Shown here in pieces: positions 10,951 through 21,235 of a stretch of DNA of 64,000 bases. The notes beneath the pieces were generated by a model. It saw only the letters and a program-made list of their open reading frames with translations, did not search any database and was not told the DNA's origin. The stretch is from Candidatus Methanodesulfokora washburnensis (lineage in GTDB: Archaea; Korarchaeota; Korarchaeia; Korarchaeales; Korarchaeaceae), in contig NZ_RCOS01000137.1 in NCBI RefSeq assembly GCF_003947435.1, positions 1-64,000 on the forward strand, given 5' to 3'. The first letter of the stretch is position 1. Each line of letters starts with the position of its first letter. The translations under genes were made by a program, and so were the position numbers.

Positions 10951-11616
10951 TTATAAATTTATTTTTAAGCAGTAAATTCTTTTAACAGTTTTTACCACTT
11001 CAATTGCATCAAGCCTCTTCTGATCAATTTTGTTTTTTTGGATTATTGAGTATACTTTGTTTGCTGTAATTTCATCAATAATATTTCTTTTGACTGCTAT
11101 CTCTAATATTGTATTATAATTCCTTTTAGGAAAGTATAGTTCTTTAGCTATATCAAATAAAGAATCTATAGTCTTTTTATCTATTAATTTATTTTCTAAT
11201 ATCCTTTTAAATGTTAACCTTATGTTTATAAGAGGCTCTGATAAAGGTTCCAGTGTCAGAGGATTAAAAATCAATGCGACCTCATCATCGGATTCTATCT
11301 CACCACTTTTGTACATCTCATATATCTTCCCCACGCCGATCATACCAAACTCATCGAGCTCGGCAGCCCTCAGTGCTCCCATACTGCTGCCTCCAACCAC
11401 TATAACACCTTTTTTCAAAACTTCAAATATCTCCCTTGGGGATATCGCTACATCCTGATGAAAGACGCCATCTATTATTCCTATGATCTTTGCTCCTCTC
11501 TCTAAAGCTTTTTCGGCATCTCCTCTCTTTATAGGAGGTAAATAAGTGGCATTCTCAAAGATTAACTTAGCTTCCTCTTTGCTGAGGCTCGGTCCCGTGA
11601 AGATAACAGCTTTCAT
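10951..11616 (-). CDS. tfuA: TfuA-like protein, partner of YcaO for McrA thioglycine formation
   Basis: FTGPSLSKEEA...YLPPIKRGDAEKAL...IIGIIDGVFHQDVAISPREIFEVLKKGVIVVGGSSMGALRAAEL; overlaps the YcaO gene. Confidence 0.92.
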   Translation of the reverse strand: MKAVIFTGPSLSKEEAKLIFENATYLPPIKRGDAEKALERGAKIIGIIDGVFHQDVAISPREIFEVLKKGVIVVGGSSMGALRAAELDEFGMIGVGKIYEMYKSGEIESDDEVALIFNPLTLEPLSEPLINIRLTFKRILENKLIDKKTIDSLFDIAKELYFPKRNYNTILEIAVKRNIIDEITANKVYSIIQKNKIDQKRLDAIEVVKTVKRIYCLKINL

Positions 11617-12848
11617 CTTGCCTTCCTCAGATAACTCAGAGCTCTCTCTCCGATTCTATTCGAATCTATGCCATAGATCTCCATCCCGGGAACAATTACC
11701 CTTACTGTAGGTATGCCCAGCTCAGGCCTTGTTAAATTAACGACAATAACTCTTTGAAATCCTCTACTTTTCAGAAGCCCAAGGGTTCTCCTTATATCTT
11801 CGTCGATGAAATCTGAGGAGAATTTTGGAAGCTTGTCCAGCTCTACTTCATCATCAGCCTCAAACCAATGTCTGTTAATTCTCTTCATTCTCTCATATCC
11901 GATCCTTCTCATTACTTCTGCCCTTACTGTATCCTCTCTAGCTCCTTGAATTTGAACAAGCCTACTCTGAGCTACTTCCAGCAATGCCCTAATGGCGGAG
12001 ATCTCCGGATCCGAATGTGCACCAAAACCCATGGTGAGCAGTGCTGGATCCTTCAATTTGATATCATCTGAGATTGCTGCCACAACAGGAACTCCTATAT
12101 CAGATGTTATGTCCCTTAGGATTACATGCACAGAGCTACTTTCGAACTTGTCAATAAGGCTTTTGACGATATGACTGCCCTCAGCTGAGATTATCCTCCC
12201 CCCTCTCCTGCACACCTCAGCTATACTCCATGCATCTCTCTCTATCACCTCCATAAGACCGTGAAAAATAGCCTCCTCTATTGTGTTCCCAGCAGCTAGG
12301 CCATTGGTATTAGTTTTGAATAAATGAAAGTCTCCATCTGGAGTATAGGGATGGAACACCGAGCTTACAGGAACATATATCTCCTCATCGTTGATCAGAT
12401 CAAATCCTTTGATCCATCTCAAAACCAGATCCTTGGAAGAAAGTGTATCTTTGGGAAGAATAAGTTCATCTGGATCAAGAATGTTGAATTTACTAGATAA
12501 AGAGGCATAAGTTCCTTTTATTGTTATCTCCTTATCGCACTCCTTGAATTCGGCAGAGTACCTTTCGTATCCTTCCATTATAGCAGATATTTTCGCCAAG
12601 GTCTTGTTTATTCCCTTACCCGAGTAAACAGAAACAGCACCCTGTGCAGCGCTGGGCCTAACAGCCGAGTAGACCGGAATTCCGATCCTGTCAAGACCTG
12701 TTATATCTGAAATTCTAGTTATTCCTGCAATTTTTAGCTTCGATTCTATTTGTGAGAGAGTTTCTTCGGGATTCCTTACCCTATGAGTGCCCTCTCTATA
12801 GGCCTTTGCGGATCTCTCTAGCCTTAGCATAACCCTCTGAGTGCGCAT
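11613..12848 (-). CDS. ycaO: YcaO-domain protein (methanogenesis marker protein 1)
   Basis: RVRNPEETL, EGYERYSAEF, GLAAGNTIEEAIFHGLMEVIERDAWSI YcaO motifs. Confidence 0.92.
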   Translation of the reverse strand: MRTQRVMLRLERSAKAYREGTHRVRNPEETLSQIESKLKIAGITRISDITGLDRIGIPVYSAVRPSAAQGAVSVYSGKGINKTLAKISAIMEGYERYSAEFKECDKEITIKGTYASLSSKFNILDPDELILPKDTLSSKDLVLRWIKGFDLINDEEIYVPVSSVFHPYTPDGDFHLFKTNTNGLAAGNTIEEAIFHGLMEVIERDAWSIAEVCRRGGRIISAEGSHIVKSLIDKFESSSVHVILRDITSDIGVPVVAAISDDIKLKDPALLTMGFGAHSDPEISAIRALLEVAQSRLVQIQGAREDTVRAEVMRRIGYERMKRINRHWFEADDEVELDKLPKFSSDFIDEDIRRTLGLLKSRGFQRVIVVNLTRPELGIPTVRVIVPGMEIYGIDSNRIGERALSYLRKAR

Positions 12849-13099
12849 CGAAAACAGAATTAATAATTATCGTGTCGATGTATTATACATTTTATTTGCC
12901 ACTATATTAGTTACATTTCAATATGAAATTTAATAGAAATATGTCCTTATCCTTTTATTAGCCAGGAAACCGGCACATCAGGAGAAGCTAGGAGTCCTCT
13001 TTGGCCAAAGCAGTTGAATGGCATAAAGCTTTTTAGCTGTTATTATTTTTAAAAGTTAATTTTAAATATTCCCCTCTTCTCCTCACAATAAGGAAATAC

Positions 13100-14104
13100 A
13101 TGCAGAGAAGGTTTTTGTTCTTCCTTGAACATCACTTATGCGATAAAGTTCCAGTCATCATTACACTAAGCCCTAATCTGGAAGTCATGTCCAGGGAGAA
13201 GATTTCATTTCCTGAGGCTCATGTCAGCCCGGATAAAATGGCTAAATTAGCGGCTTCTCTTTCAGAATTAGCTGGAATGGATAATGTTAGTGTTCCTTTT
13301 TGTCTAACAGTTGAAGCTGAGAGTCTTGGCTGTCAGGTAGACTTAGGAAGCAATTACAAACTCCCTCTTGTTAAGGTTTCACGCTTTAAGAACATCGATG
13401 AGGTGAGGCTAGGTGGAAATTTCACCAAAAATGGGAGGGTTCCAGTAGTTTTAGAGGCGATTGGTCTGCTCAAGGATATAACAAACTTGCCAATAGTTGT
13501 CCCGATCTGCGGACCATTTACGCTGAGTTCTCATTTATTTGGCTTTGATACTGTGGCTAAGATGACAGTAAGGGATCCTCAAAAATTAAAAGATGTCCTG
13601 GATGAGATCCTTGGCATAAGCCTGGAGTATTCAAAAGAGCTTTTGAAAGCAGGAGCTGATGTCATCTGTGTTAGCGACCCCTATGCAGAACCAGAGGCAA
13701 TAGGCCCTCTGGCTTTCAAATATATACTCTTAGAAAAACTACAGTACCTAGCTAGGAGAATCACAAGCAAAAAGCTCCTTCACATCTGCGGACCTGTAGA
13801 CTCGATTTTTCAGGACATGATGCTATCTGGCTTTGATGGAATAATAGTAGCAGATAAAGTTTTGCAGAGAAATATCAACGTCGTAAAGCAGAGATCGCTA
13901 CGCAAATCTGCCTCACCCAAATTAATCGCAAATATTTCTGTGAGCACTTTGGCTTCGCATAAGCCCCAAGACGTCAAAAGAAGAGTTCTAGAAATTCTTA
14001 AATCCGGTGCTGATACTCTAGCGATATGCAATGCCATTCCTTCCACTCCTCTTGCCAACTTAAAAGCTGTCGTGGACGCAAGAGATGAGTACTCCAACAG
14101 TTAG
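13100..14104 (+). CDS. UroD-superfamily methylcobamide:CoM methyltransferase-like protein (MtaA/MtbA type)
   Basis: FPEAHVSPDKMAKLA, NGRVPVVLEAIGLLK, LLHICGPVDSIFQDMMLSGFDGIIVADKV; paralog of 57549..58553. Confidence 0.8.
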   Translation: MQRRFLFFLEHHLCDKVPVIITLSPNLEVMSREKISFPEAHVSPDKMAKLAASLSELAGMDNVSVPFCLTVEAESLGCQVDLGSNYKLPLVKVSRFKNIDEVRLGGNFTKNGRVPVVLEAIGLLKDITNLPIVVPICGPFTLSSHLFGFDTVAKMTVRDPQKLKDVLDEILGISLEYSKELLKAGADVICVSDPYAEPEAIGPLAFKYILLEKLQYLARRITSKKLLHICGPVDSIFQDMMLSGFDGIIVADKVLQRNINVVKQRSLRKSASPKLIANISVSTLASHKPQDVKRRVLEILKSGADTLAICNAIPSTPLANLKAVVDARDEYSNS

Positions 14105-14109
14105 ACATG

Positions 14110-15150
14110 TTAAGACAAGGTTTCAAGAATTGCAGAACACCCGGTGCATTTAGGACATCCTGCATCGCATTTCTCGATTTTAACATCATACTCAGATCTG
14201 AGATCCCTCAACCTCTCATATATTCTCATGATATATTTTAGATCCGGTCTAGTGACAAGGTCATCCGGAGGCGGTCTAAAGGGTGCGACATACGGTATGA
14301 CCCCCTCTTCAGCTGTCCGCTTGAATCCATCTACTACGCTTTCTTCTCGTTCTCCTAATCCTATCACAATCCATGATGAAACCTTCCATTCACCGAACAG
14401 CTTCACTGCTTCTCTCCAGCATTTCAGGTACTCCTCTATGCTAGGCTTTCCTGGCACCACAGTTCCTCTTATTTTCTCATCGAATGTCTCAATGTGAATT
14501 CCAATCGTGTCAACTCCTGATGAGTACAAAACTTCAAGGTATTTCTCATTAACAGCTTCCACTTGAGCATGGATTTTTATATCCACCTCTTCTTTGACCT
14601 TCCTTGCCACTTCAGAGATCTTCAAAGCTCCTTTGTCGATTAGATTTGTTGTTCCTGTTGTCAAGGTTAGATGTCTTGTTCTGTCCTCTTCATAAGCAAC
14701 TTTCACAGCTTCAACTATATCACCTGGATTTTTATCCAGAATAAAAGGCTCAGTGACGTTTTTCTCTATTGCACAGAAGATGCATTTCTTTCCCGAATCA
14801 ACGTGAACGCACCTTCTGCTAACTGAGGTGACCAAGGCGTTGATCCCGTCAAGTGCAACAATAAAACCAGCTGATACTCCTTTAATGGTGTGCTTATAAT
14901 ACTCCGCTTTTGGAATCTCCACATAACCTATTCTTTCGTCTTCTCTCAGAAGGATGAATTTTCCCTCTCTCTCCACTATCTCGTAGGGCGATTCTTTAAC
15001 ATACCACTGCTTTGTTGGTGCCGAGACGATAGAGCCATTTACTGCAAAGCCGATGCCACCAATAGGCCCTCCTCCTCCTCTTCTACGAGGGGGAATTGAT
15101 GTCCTCACTCCCAGAGTGATCAGCTCTATTTTTGTCTTGTAGTCAAGCAT
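14110..15150 (-). CDS. Radical SAM protein, function unassigned
   Basis: CIFCAIEKNV region, HLTLTTGTTNLIDKG, IHAQVEAVNEKYLEVLYSSGVDTIGIHIETFDE TIM-barrel motifs; C-terminal CDAGCPKCTGC. Confidence 0.8.
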   Translation of the reverse strand: MLDYKTKIELITLGVRTSIPPRRRGGGGPIGGIGFAVNGSIVSAPTKQWYVKESPYEIVEREGKFILLREDERIGYVEIPKAEYYKHTIKGVSAGFIVALDGINALVTSVSRRCVHVDSGKKCIFCAIEKNVTEPFILDKNPGDIVEAVKVAYEEDRTRHLTLTTGTTNLIDKGALKISEVARKVKEEVDIKIHAQVEAVNEKYLEVLYSSGVDTIGIHIETFDEKIRGTVVPGKPSIEEYLKCWREAVKLFGEWKVSSWIVIGLGEREESVVDGFKRTAEEGVIPYVAPFRPPPDDLVTRPDLKYIMRIYERLRDLRSEYDVKIEKCDAGCPKCTGCSAILETLS

Positions 15151-16087
15151 ACACCTTCACCGCTTCTTCTGGGGAGTCTGAGAAAGCCAAAGCAGCTATA
15201 GCCCCTATTATGCCTCTCTCACCTGTTATAGGAATTGTTTCAATTCCAAATTTCTCTGCTATCTCATAGGCATCGCTTAAGCTCACCAACCTAGACTTAA
15301 CTTTAGCTCCATACGCTCTTAATTCATCTGGAATTGTTATTTTCCTGTAAACCGCCATTCCAGTATTCTCGCTCACTGTAAGACGCTCCAATTCCTTCCT
15401 AAATCTCTCTACTAGTTCTTTAGGTCTCTCTGTAGCAAATGTCACTGAAATTGAAACGCAGTTCGTTGTCTTATTTGGGTTATTGGTGTAAAGCTGGGTG
15501 ATCGTGTGCATAAGGTAATGACCCAACTCTTCTTTCTCCATTTTATAAGCTATTTCGTTCATAAGGCTCCAAGTAGCCCCTTTCTCCTTATTATCAGTAT
15601 CATCCACACCTATCACAACTTTTTCGTATTTTTTCAAGACTAACTTTGCCCTGCCCAGTTTACCCCCGCCTCCTAATTCAACTATCTCTATATTATGGCA
15701 GCCCTCGGCCATTCCTCTGCAAACAGTAGCAGCGATTCCTCCACCTGCTAATCCCGCATAAGTTAACTCTATGGTATCTTTAAGAACATGAGCTTCCTCA
15801 ACACCTGCCCCTGCAATTCCTGGTATCAACTTTAGCTCGGTTTTTCCCTGCTTCAGAATGAATATATTTCTTGCTCCCTCCCTTCTGGCAGCAATTATTA
15901 AACCACTAACTCTGGGGTAATGATAAACTTCCCATGCAGCGCCACCTATGCATCTGTTTCTCGCATGAAACTCATGAACCTCAATGAGCTCTCCATCCGT
16001 CATGGCGATTATTCTCTCATAAGGGGAAATCCACTCCATACTTCCGTATCTTTCCAGAACATCCTTTCTACTAAGAATCTCAACCAT
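15143..16087 (-). CDS. Methanogenesis marker protein 11
   Basis: MEWISPYERIIAMTDGELIEVHEFHARNRCIGGAAWEVYHYPR and VVIGVDDTDNKEKGATWSLMNEIAYKM. Confidence 0.85.
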   Translation of the reverse strand: MVEILSRKDVLERYGSMEWISPYERIIAMTDGELIEVHEFHARNRCIGGAAWEVYHYPRVSGLIIAARREGARNIFILKQGKTELKLIPGIAGAGVEEAHVLKDTIELTYAGLAGGGIAATVCRGMAEGCHNIEIVELGGGGKLGRAKLVLKKYEKVVIGVDDTDNKEKGATWSLMNEIAYKMEKEELGHYLMHTITQLYTNNPNKTTNCVSISVTFATERPKELVERFRKELERLTVSENTGMAVYRKITIPDELRAYGAKVKSRLVSLSDAYEIAEKFGIETIPITGERGIIGAIAALAFSDSPEEAVKVYA

Positions 16088-16321
16088 AAATCAAGCTTTT
16101 GGTTATTTCTATAAAAACTTTTTTTTAGTACAAATTTTTTCCAATAGTGTCTTGTACAAGCTTTAGATCCTTAACTAATATTCGAGAAATTCTCAAGCGA
16201 ACCTGATTCCTAGGACTACGTACAATTTTTCTTTTGTTGTAGCGAAATTTTTCTGAGCAACTTTTAAGGCTTTTGCAGTTAGCTTTATATCTTTACACTC
16301 AGGGAGGATTTAGGCGAGTTT

Positions 16322-17407
16322 ATGCAAAAGATACTCCTGCTCTTTCACATGCCAGCTATCTTTGATTCTGGGTGGGCTTGCAAGCTTTTACAGGCACTAA
16401 GAGAATGTGGCAAGGTTGAAGCCGTTGTTACGGGTGTCATGGGTCCGACTGCAATGCTTGACAGCTACCTAGAAAATGAAGTCAGATTCCTCAAGGAGGA
16501 CTGGAAGCAGTGGATAAAATCCTCCATTGGAAAATATGATATCATGATAAGTGCAATGCATGCAACTACTCCAGAGAGATCCAAGGCTTATTGCTGGCAT
16601 TTGTTGAGAATTCTGGGAAAAGATGCACCACTTATAGGTGTTGACACAAATAACAGACTGGTTATTCCTTGGAACAATAAAATAAGAAACTTTGCTGAGG
16701 AAGTAGCCAGAAAAATTGGATTCAGCGTGGAAGAACCTGTTGATTATGGGGAAACCCTATGGATTGAGTCTGGAAGAAAGTACAGGCGGGTTCTCGCTGT
16801 TAGCGCTGGCGATTACATACTGATAAACGGTTTAGTTGTTGGGAAAGCTTTATCGGGAGATGTTATAATAGTTGAAGAAAATGGAAAAATTATAGATATC
16901 AAAGGAGCGCAGGTAAAGAGGCATGGGTTAGACAAGTTGGGAGATATAAAGCTTGAAGAAGCAAAGGTGGATACTATAACTGTGTTGAGGGAATCGCCAC
17001 CTATACGCAGGACATTTAAGCTAGAAAAGAAGGATAAAATAGCATTCATAGATCACGCTGGGTTAAAAATATATAAATTTATAGAAAACAAAATAAGCGG
17101 GGCTGTTTCGGTGGGAGATGACACGACCACAGTGGTGGGAGATATCCTAAGCAGGTATTCCATCCCCATAATCGGGATAATAGATGAGGATCCCGATCAG
17201 TTGCTAAGGGAGGTTAGATATGCTGATGGCTCGCTGATACTTCATGTCACTAGCGATGACCAATTCGGAAAGCTTGTATTTAAAGAGATCTTTAAGAACA
17301 GAGATCTAATAGATGCGGCATTTGACGAGCTTAAGGACTATTTGGTTAGATATGCTAGGGAAAAAGGCTTTTTAAAAGCTGTAGATAATTATTATATTGA
17401 AAAATGA
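16322..17407 (+). CDS. DUF2117-family protein
   Basis: HMPAIFDSGWACKLLQAL...VVTGVMGPTAMLDS...YGETLWIESGRKYRRVLAVSAGDYILINGLVVGKA. Confidence 0.7.
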   Translation: MQKILLLFHMPAIFDSGWACKLLQALRECGKVEAVVTGVMGPTAMLDSYLENEVRFLKEDWKQWIKSSIGKYDIMISAMHATTPERSKAYCWHLLRILGKDAPLIGVDTNNRLVIPWNNKIRNFAEEVARKIGFSVEEPVDYGETLWIESGRKYRRVLAVSAGDYILINGLVVGKALSGDVIIVEENGKIIDIKGAQVKRHGLDKLGDIKLEEAKVDTITVLRESPPIRRTFKLEKKDKIAFIDHAGLKIYKFIENKISGAVSVGDDTTTVVGDILSRYSIPIIGIIDEDPDQLLREVRYADGSLILHVTSDDQFGKLVFKEIFKNRDLIDAAFDELKDYLVRYAREKGFLKAVDNYYIEK

Positions 17408-17767
17408 TGAGTATTTTTGAGGTGTTTCTTGAGCACTTTTTTTTGAAATCTGTGTCTCAGCGAGGATTTTGAGATTATCCTTTATAATAAAGAACGATAA
17501 CTTGAAGGCTTACGTCACTGATCCACATCAGTATGGTTTTCGGGGCGTTATGCGCAGAAAATTAACGAATCTTTAAGACCAGTAACTAAGAATTAATGCC
17601 TTAGCTCTCGTTAATTTCTTCCAAATTGCATCCGTTCGATAAATACATAGCCACGCAGATGTGCACCTTGTGTGAACGGATTTAGTTCTTGCTCATTTAG
17701 GGTCCAAAGAAAGATTTTTTAAAGAGTATTACCTTAAGTTAATTACGAAGAAGATAGAGATTGAAGG

Positions 17768-18880
17768 GTGAGTTTCATGATGGAGGATTATCATAAATTA
17801 GCAGACCTATGCATAGAGTGCGGTGCATGTACTGAGGTCTGCCCATTCTTTATAGCAACGAATGATATAAAGTATGGAGCAATGGCTAAGGTCGAGGCTG
17901 CAAGAAGACTCTTCAAGGGAGATCCCCTGACTGACGAGGATCTGAAGACGATATTCCTCTGTACTAGGTGTGATGAGTGCCACAAGGTGTGTCCCCAAAA
18001 CATCCCAATCTCCGTGGTAATCCAAGGTGCTAGGGCAGAGCTAAGAAGGATGAATAGAGTACCAGAGAAATACAAAACAATAGCAGAGGCGATAATAAAG
18101 ACAGGCTCACCCATGGCGGCCCCTCCCGAGAAGCGCCTAGCGTACATTCCTGAGGATTTCAAACCTCCAGAACGGGCAAAATACCTTTACGTTCCTGGCT
18201 GCTGGTCGGGGATACGCCTGCCAGAGACAGCAAGAGCATCTGTAGAGCTATTAAGGATTTCTGGGCTTGACTTCACTGTTTTAGGAGACAGGGAGCGGTG
18301 CTGCGGGCTTTTTCTTATAGACACAGGAATGCTTGAAGATGCCAAAATGCTTGCTGAGAAGAACACTTTATTGTTTGAATCCACAGGTGCTGAATTTGTC
18401 GTGACCGAGTGCCCTGCATGTCAAGATGTCTTCAAGAGGGTGTATCCTTCACTTTTCAGGGAGCCGAAGTATGAAGTCATTCACATCTCCGAGTTGCTTC
18501 ATGACCTAATTAACAATGGAGCATTGAAGGTCGGGAATTCTGGCAAACACATTATTTACAAGGACCCCTGCCCGCTCGTAAGGAGAAGTAAAGTGATTGA
18601 AGCCCCAAGAGACCTAATCAAGCGTGTGGCTAAACTAGTGGAATACGACAAAAATAGGGAAGATGCTTTGTGCTGTGGTGCTCCTGCCGGAGTAAAACCG
18701 ATCTACCCAGAGATCGCCAACAGACTTGCAGAGATCCTGATAAGTGAGGCAGACAGAAAAGAGGCAGATATCGCTGTCGGATGTGTCTTCTGTATGTACC
18801 ACATGACTGGCGTCATCAAGGAACCCGGTCGTAAGATTGTGACACTCTCTCAGCTTGTACTTGAGAATCTTGCAGATTGA
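17768..18880 (+). CDS. Heterodisulfide reductase subunit D-like (Fe-S)-binding protein
   Basis: Two ferredoxin-type CxxCxxxCP motifs (CIECGACTEVCP, CTRCDECHKVCP) and two CCG motifs (CCGLFL, CCGAPAG). Confidence 0.85.
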   Translation: MSFMMEDYHKLADLCIECGACTEVCPFFIATNDIKYGAMAKVEAARRLFKGDPLTDEDLKTIFLCTRCDECHKVCPQNIPISVVIQGARAELRRMNRVPEKYKTIAEAIIKTGSPMAAPPEKRLAYIPEDFKPPERAKYLYVPGCWSGIRLPETARASVELLRISGLDFTVLGDRERCCGLFLIDTGMLEDAKMLAEKNTLLFESTGAEFVVTECPACQDVFKRVYPSLFREPKYEVIHISELLHDLINNGALKVGNSGKHIIYKDPCPLVRRSKVIEAPRDLIKRVAKLVEYDKNREDALCCGAPAGVKPIYPEIANRLAEILISEADRKEADIAVGCVFCMYHMTGVIKEPGRKIVTLSQLVLENLAD

Positions 18881-19197
18881 AAATCTTCTTAGTTAGATTA
18901 GTCCTAGCTGGCTTGCCACCACGGTACTTTGCTGAAGGGTTTGATAATGCAAATGATGAAAGTAAGAAACTTAGTTTTGATCTAGGTAAATCTGGGCCTA
19001 CTTTTCAGTGAATGGAGTTTAGCTACCAACTCAAAAGGAAAGATCTCATACTCAGGGTTCCTATACCTTCCAGAAAATCAAATACATTTTCAAGTCAGTA
19101 TAAATGCTTAGATTTATTTTATTCTTTAATTCTAGTACACCAAGCAGAACTAACTATAATATTCAAATATACAGTTGGAGGTTTGTAAGAGAACTGA

Positions 19198-19573
19198 ATG
19201 AATGCCCAAGACCGAAAGGTGAGTAAAGCCCACGAAGCACTGATGGGATTAGTTATAGGTGATGCTTTCGGAATGCCAACCACTTCCTACACTCCAGCAA
19301 TTATCAAGAAGCTGTTAGGTGAAGTAGGGGACTTTCTAGATGCACCTTCAGGCCACCCTCTTCATTCTGGGTTAAAAGCTGGAATTGTTACCGATGACAC
19401 CGAAATAGCTATACTAATAGCTAAGATAAAAAATAGTTAAATTATCAAGATCTGACGCCGGAGATCGTCTCTAGCAAATTAGTGAACTGGGTCTAGGGAA
19501 GGGCCTGTTGAAAAATGAAAAGTATTTCGGACCAAGCACTCGTAAAGCTCTAGAGCTCTTATTGGAACCATAG
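19198..19573 (+). pseudogene. ADP-ribosylglycohydrolase-family remnant
   Basis: ORF MGLVIGDAFGMPTTSY...AGIVTDDTEIAILIA is an ADP-ribosylglycohydrolase N-terminus ending after 80 aa; further downstream in another phase, YFGPSTRKALELLLEP* resembles the family GPSTRxAL motif. Confidence 0.7.
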
Positions 19574-19726
19574 GAGGAGCTCTAGGGGAATTGACATTTT
19601 CCTCAAGCTTTTATAAGAACAATCGAGAACGTAAATAAATTAAATCTTAGAAAGCTGGCTCTGGAACTGTTAAAAGTAGGTGCTAAAAAGCTACTAGTAT
19701 AGCCTAGAAATATGCTGAAAGCTCTC

Positions 19727-21094
19727 TTAAGCTTCATGTCTACCTCGAAGTAGAGAGTATAGCTTTTTCACCTCCATGGTGCACTTCCTTATGTCTTCCC
19801 CCTGTTTCTTAGCTTCTTGCAGAAATAGCTTGGCGATATGCACATCCCCTATGATAAGAGGTGACCTGACACGGTAACCCTCTATCATGAGTTGATATGC
19901 CCTTGACTCAGCCACAGATAGACCATAAAGTCTTCCGAATTTTGAATCATCATTTACGAATAAAAGATTCTCGCTTATTCGCATGTCTGCGACTTCCTCT
20001 GCCAAAGGGGTTCCCGGTATAGGTTCTGCTATGCTGACGAAGTGATCCATTAGTGGGAGATTTTTGACAAGTGTCACAGTCTCCTCAAAGTTCTCTTTAG
20101 TCTCTCCAGGATATGCTACTATAAAGGATCCTGCTGGCTTTACTCCTAGCTTCCTTGCCCTGTAAACTGCATCGTAGATTTCTTCTACTTTAATGCCTTT
20201 ACGCATCTTATTGAGTATCTTTTGGCTACCAGACTCCACCCCAAAGAACACCCATCCTATTGTGTACTTAGCTATAGCTTCTAAAATTCCGTCAGTAGCA
20301 GCATCAACTCTTATATCCGGAGCTGAGAGGTTCTTTGGACCTAGAACTCTACTTAAAGACTTGAGAAGCTTGACCACCTCTTTCTCATCCAGCCAAGAGG
20401 AACCACAGCCATAAAATGACGTGGTGCCACCGCTTATCGCAACTCTTAAAGCCCCTTTCTTTTTAAAGAGCTTTACTTCATCGACTATTTTGTTGATAGG
20501 CCTGCTTCTAACTTCTCTTCCAAATAGCCTTGGAACTTGGCAAAAACTGCAGGATCCCTTACAGCCTCTTGAAACCTCTACGTATACATGAGCTCCTCTA
20601 ATGCTCTGCTCACCAATGTCATCCGGTATCTTAGGCATGGGCCTCTTCTCCATGTCAATAGGTTCTCTTGGCTTTGTCTTCACAACCTTGCCCTGGGAGT
20701 TATATGCTATGCCATCGACAGAGTCCAGGTCTTGTTTCGAGATCAGCGCATTGACTAGCTCTACTATGGTTTCTTCTCCTTCACCCACAACAACAGCGTC
20801 TACACAATTCATGTTTGTCAACACCAACTCAGGGATCTGAGTGACGGGCCCGCCTACGATAACTGGTTTGTCACGTGCAGACTTCAGTCTCGAAATCCAG
20901 TCCTTGTACTCTAAGACGTGAAGTGTTGAATAGAGGCCTATGGCGTACACATCAGCTTGAGGTAATAAGTTTACGTCAGCCTTAGCTGTAAACTTCATTA
21001 TAGAGACCCTGAAGCCTGCCTTCTCCAAAGCTCCAGCTATAAGCATAGATCCATAAGAGTAAACTTCGGGTGTTAGCACTAGAACCTTAGTCAT
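19727..21094 (-). CDS. B12-binding-domain radical SAM protein (MJ_0865-like)
   Basis: N-terminal B12-binding-like domain; radical SAM CKGSCSFCQVPRLFGREVRSRP; DAATDGILEAIAKYTIGWVFFGVESGSQKILNKMRKG. Confidence 0.82.
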   Translation of the reverse strand: MTKVLVLTPEVYSYGSMLIAGALEKAGFRVSIMKFTAKADVNLLPQADVYAIGLYSTLHVLEYKDWISRLKSARDKPVIVGGPVTQIPELVLTNMNCVDAVVVGEGEETIVELVNALISKQDLDSVDGIAYNSQGKVVKTKPREPIDMEKRPMPKIPDDIGEQSIRGAHVYVEVSRGCKGSCSFCQVPRLFGREVRSRPINKIVDEVKLFKKKGALRVAISGGTTSFYGCGSSWLDEKEVVKLLKSLSRVLGPKNLSAPDIRVDAATDGILEAIAKYTIGWVFFGVESGSQKILNKMRKGIKVEEIYDAVYRARKLGVKPAGSFIVAYPGETKENFEETVTLVKNLPLMDHFVSIAEPIPGTPLAEEVADMRISENLLFVNDDSKFGRLYGLSVAESRAYQLMIEGYRVRSPLIIGDVHIAKLFLQEAKKQGEDIRKCTMEVKKLYSLLRGRHEA

Positions 21095-21235
21095 TTCCCC
21101 TCAATCTTATCTCAAACGCTTTTCGATATAAAAACACTAAGGAACTTATTCTACAAGTGGAGCTTTGAGGATCTGCCAAGTCCATATAACGCATGTGCAG
21201 AAAATTTAATAAGAACCTCCTAATGAGGAACTCTT

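Noticed and set aside
16128-16230. Three GTACAA-containing stretches ahead of the DUF2117 gene
   Set aside because: Short, irregular spacing, no consistent flanks; not convincing as an operator array.
17408-17760. Intergenic region after DUF2117 considered as a structured RNA or pseudogene
   Set aside because: No convincing stem, box motifs or protein similarity found by eye.
18890-19190. Possible coding remnants between the HdrD-like gene and the ADP-ribosylglycohydrolase fragment
   Set aside because: Short translatable stretches only (for example ATNSKGKISYSGFLYLPENQIHFQVSINA*), no recognisable family.
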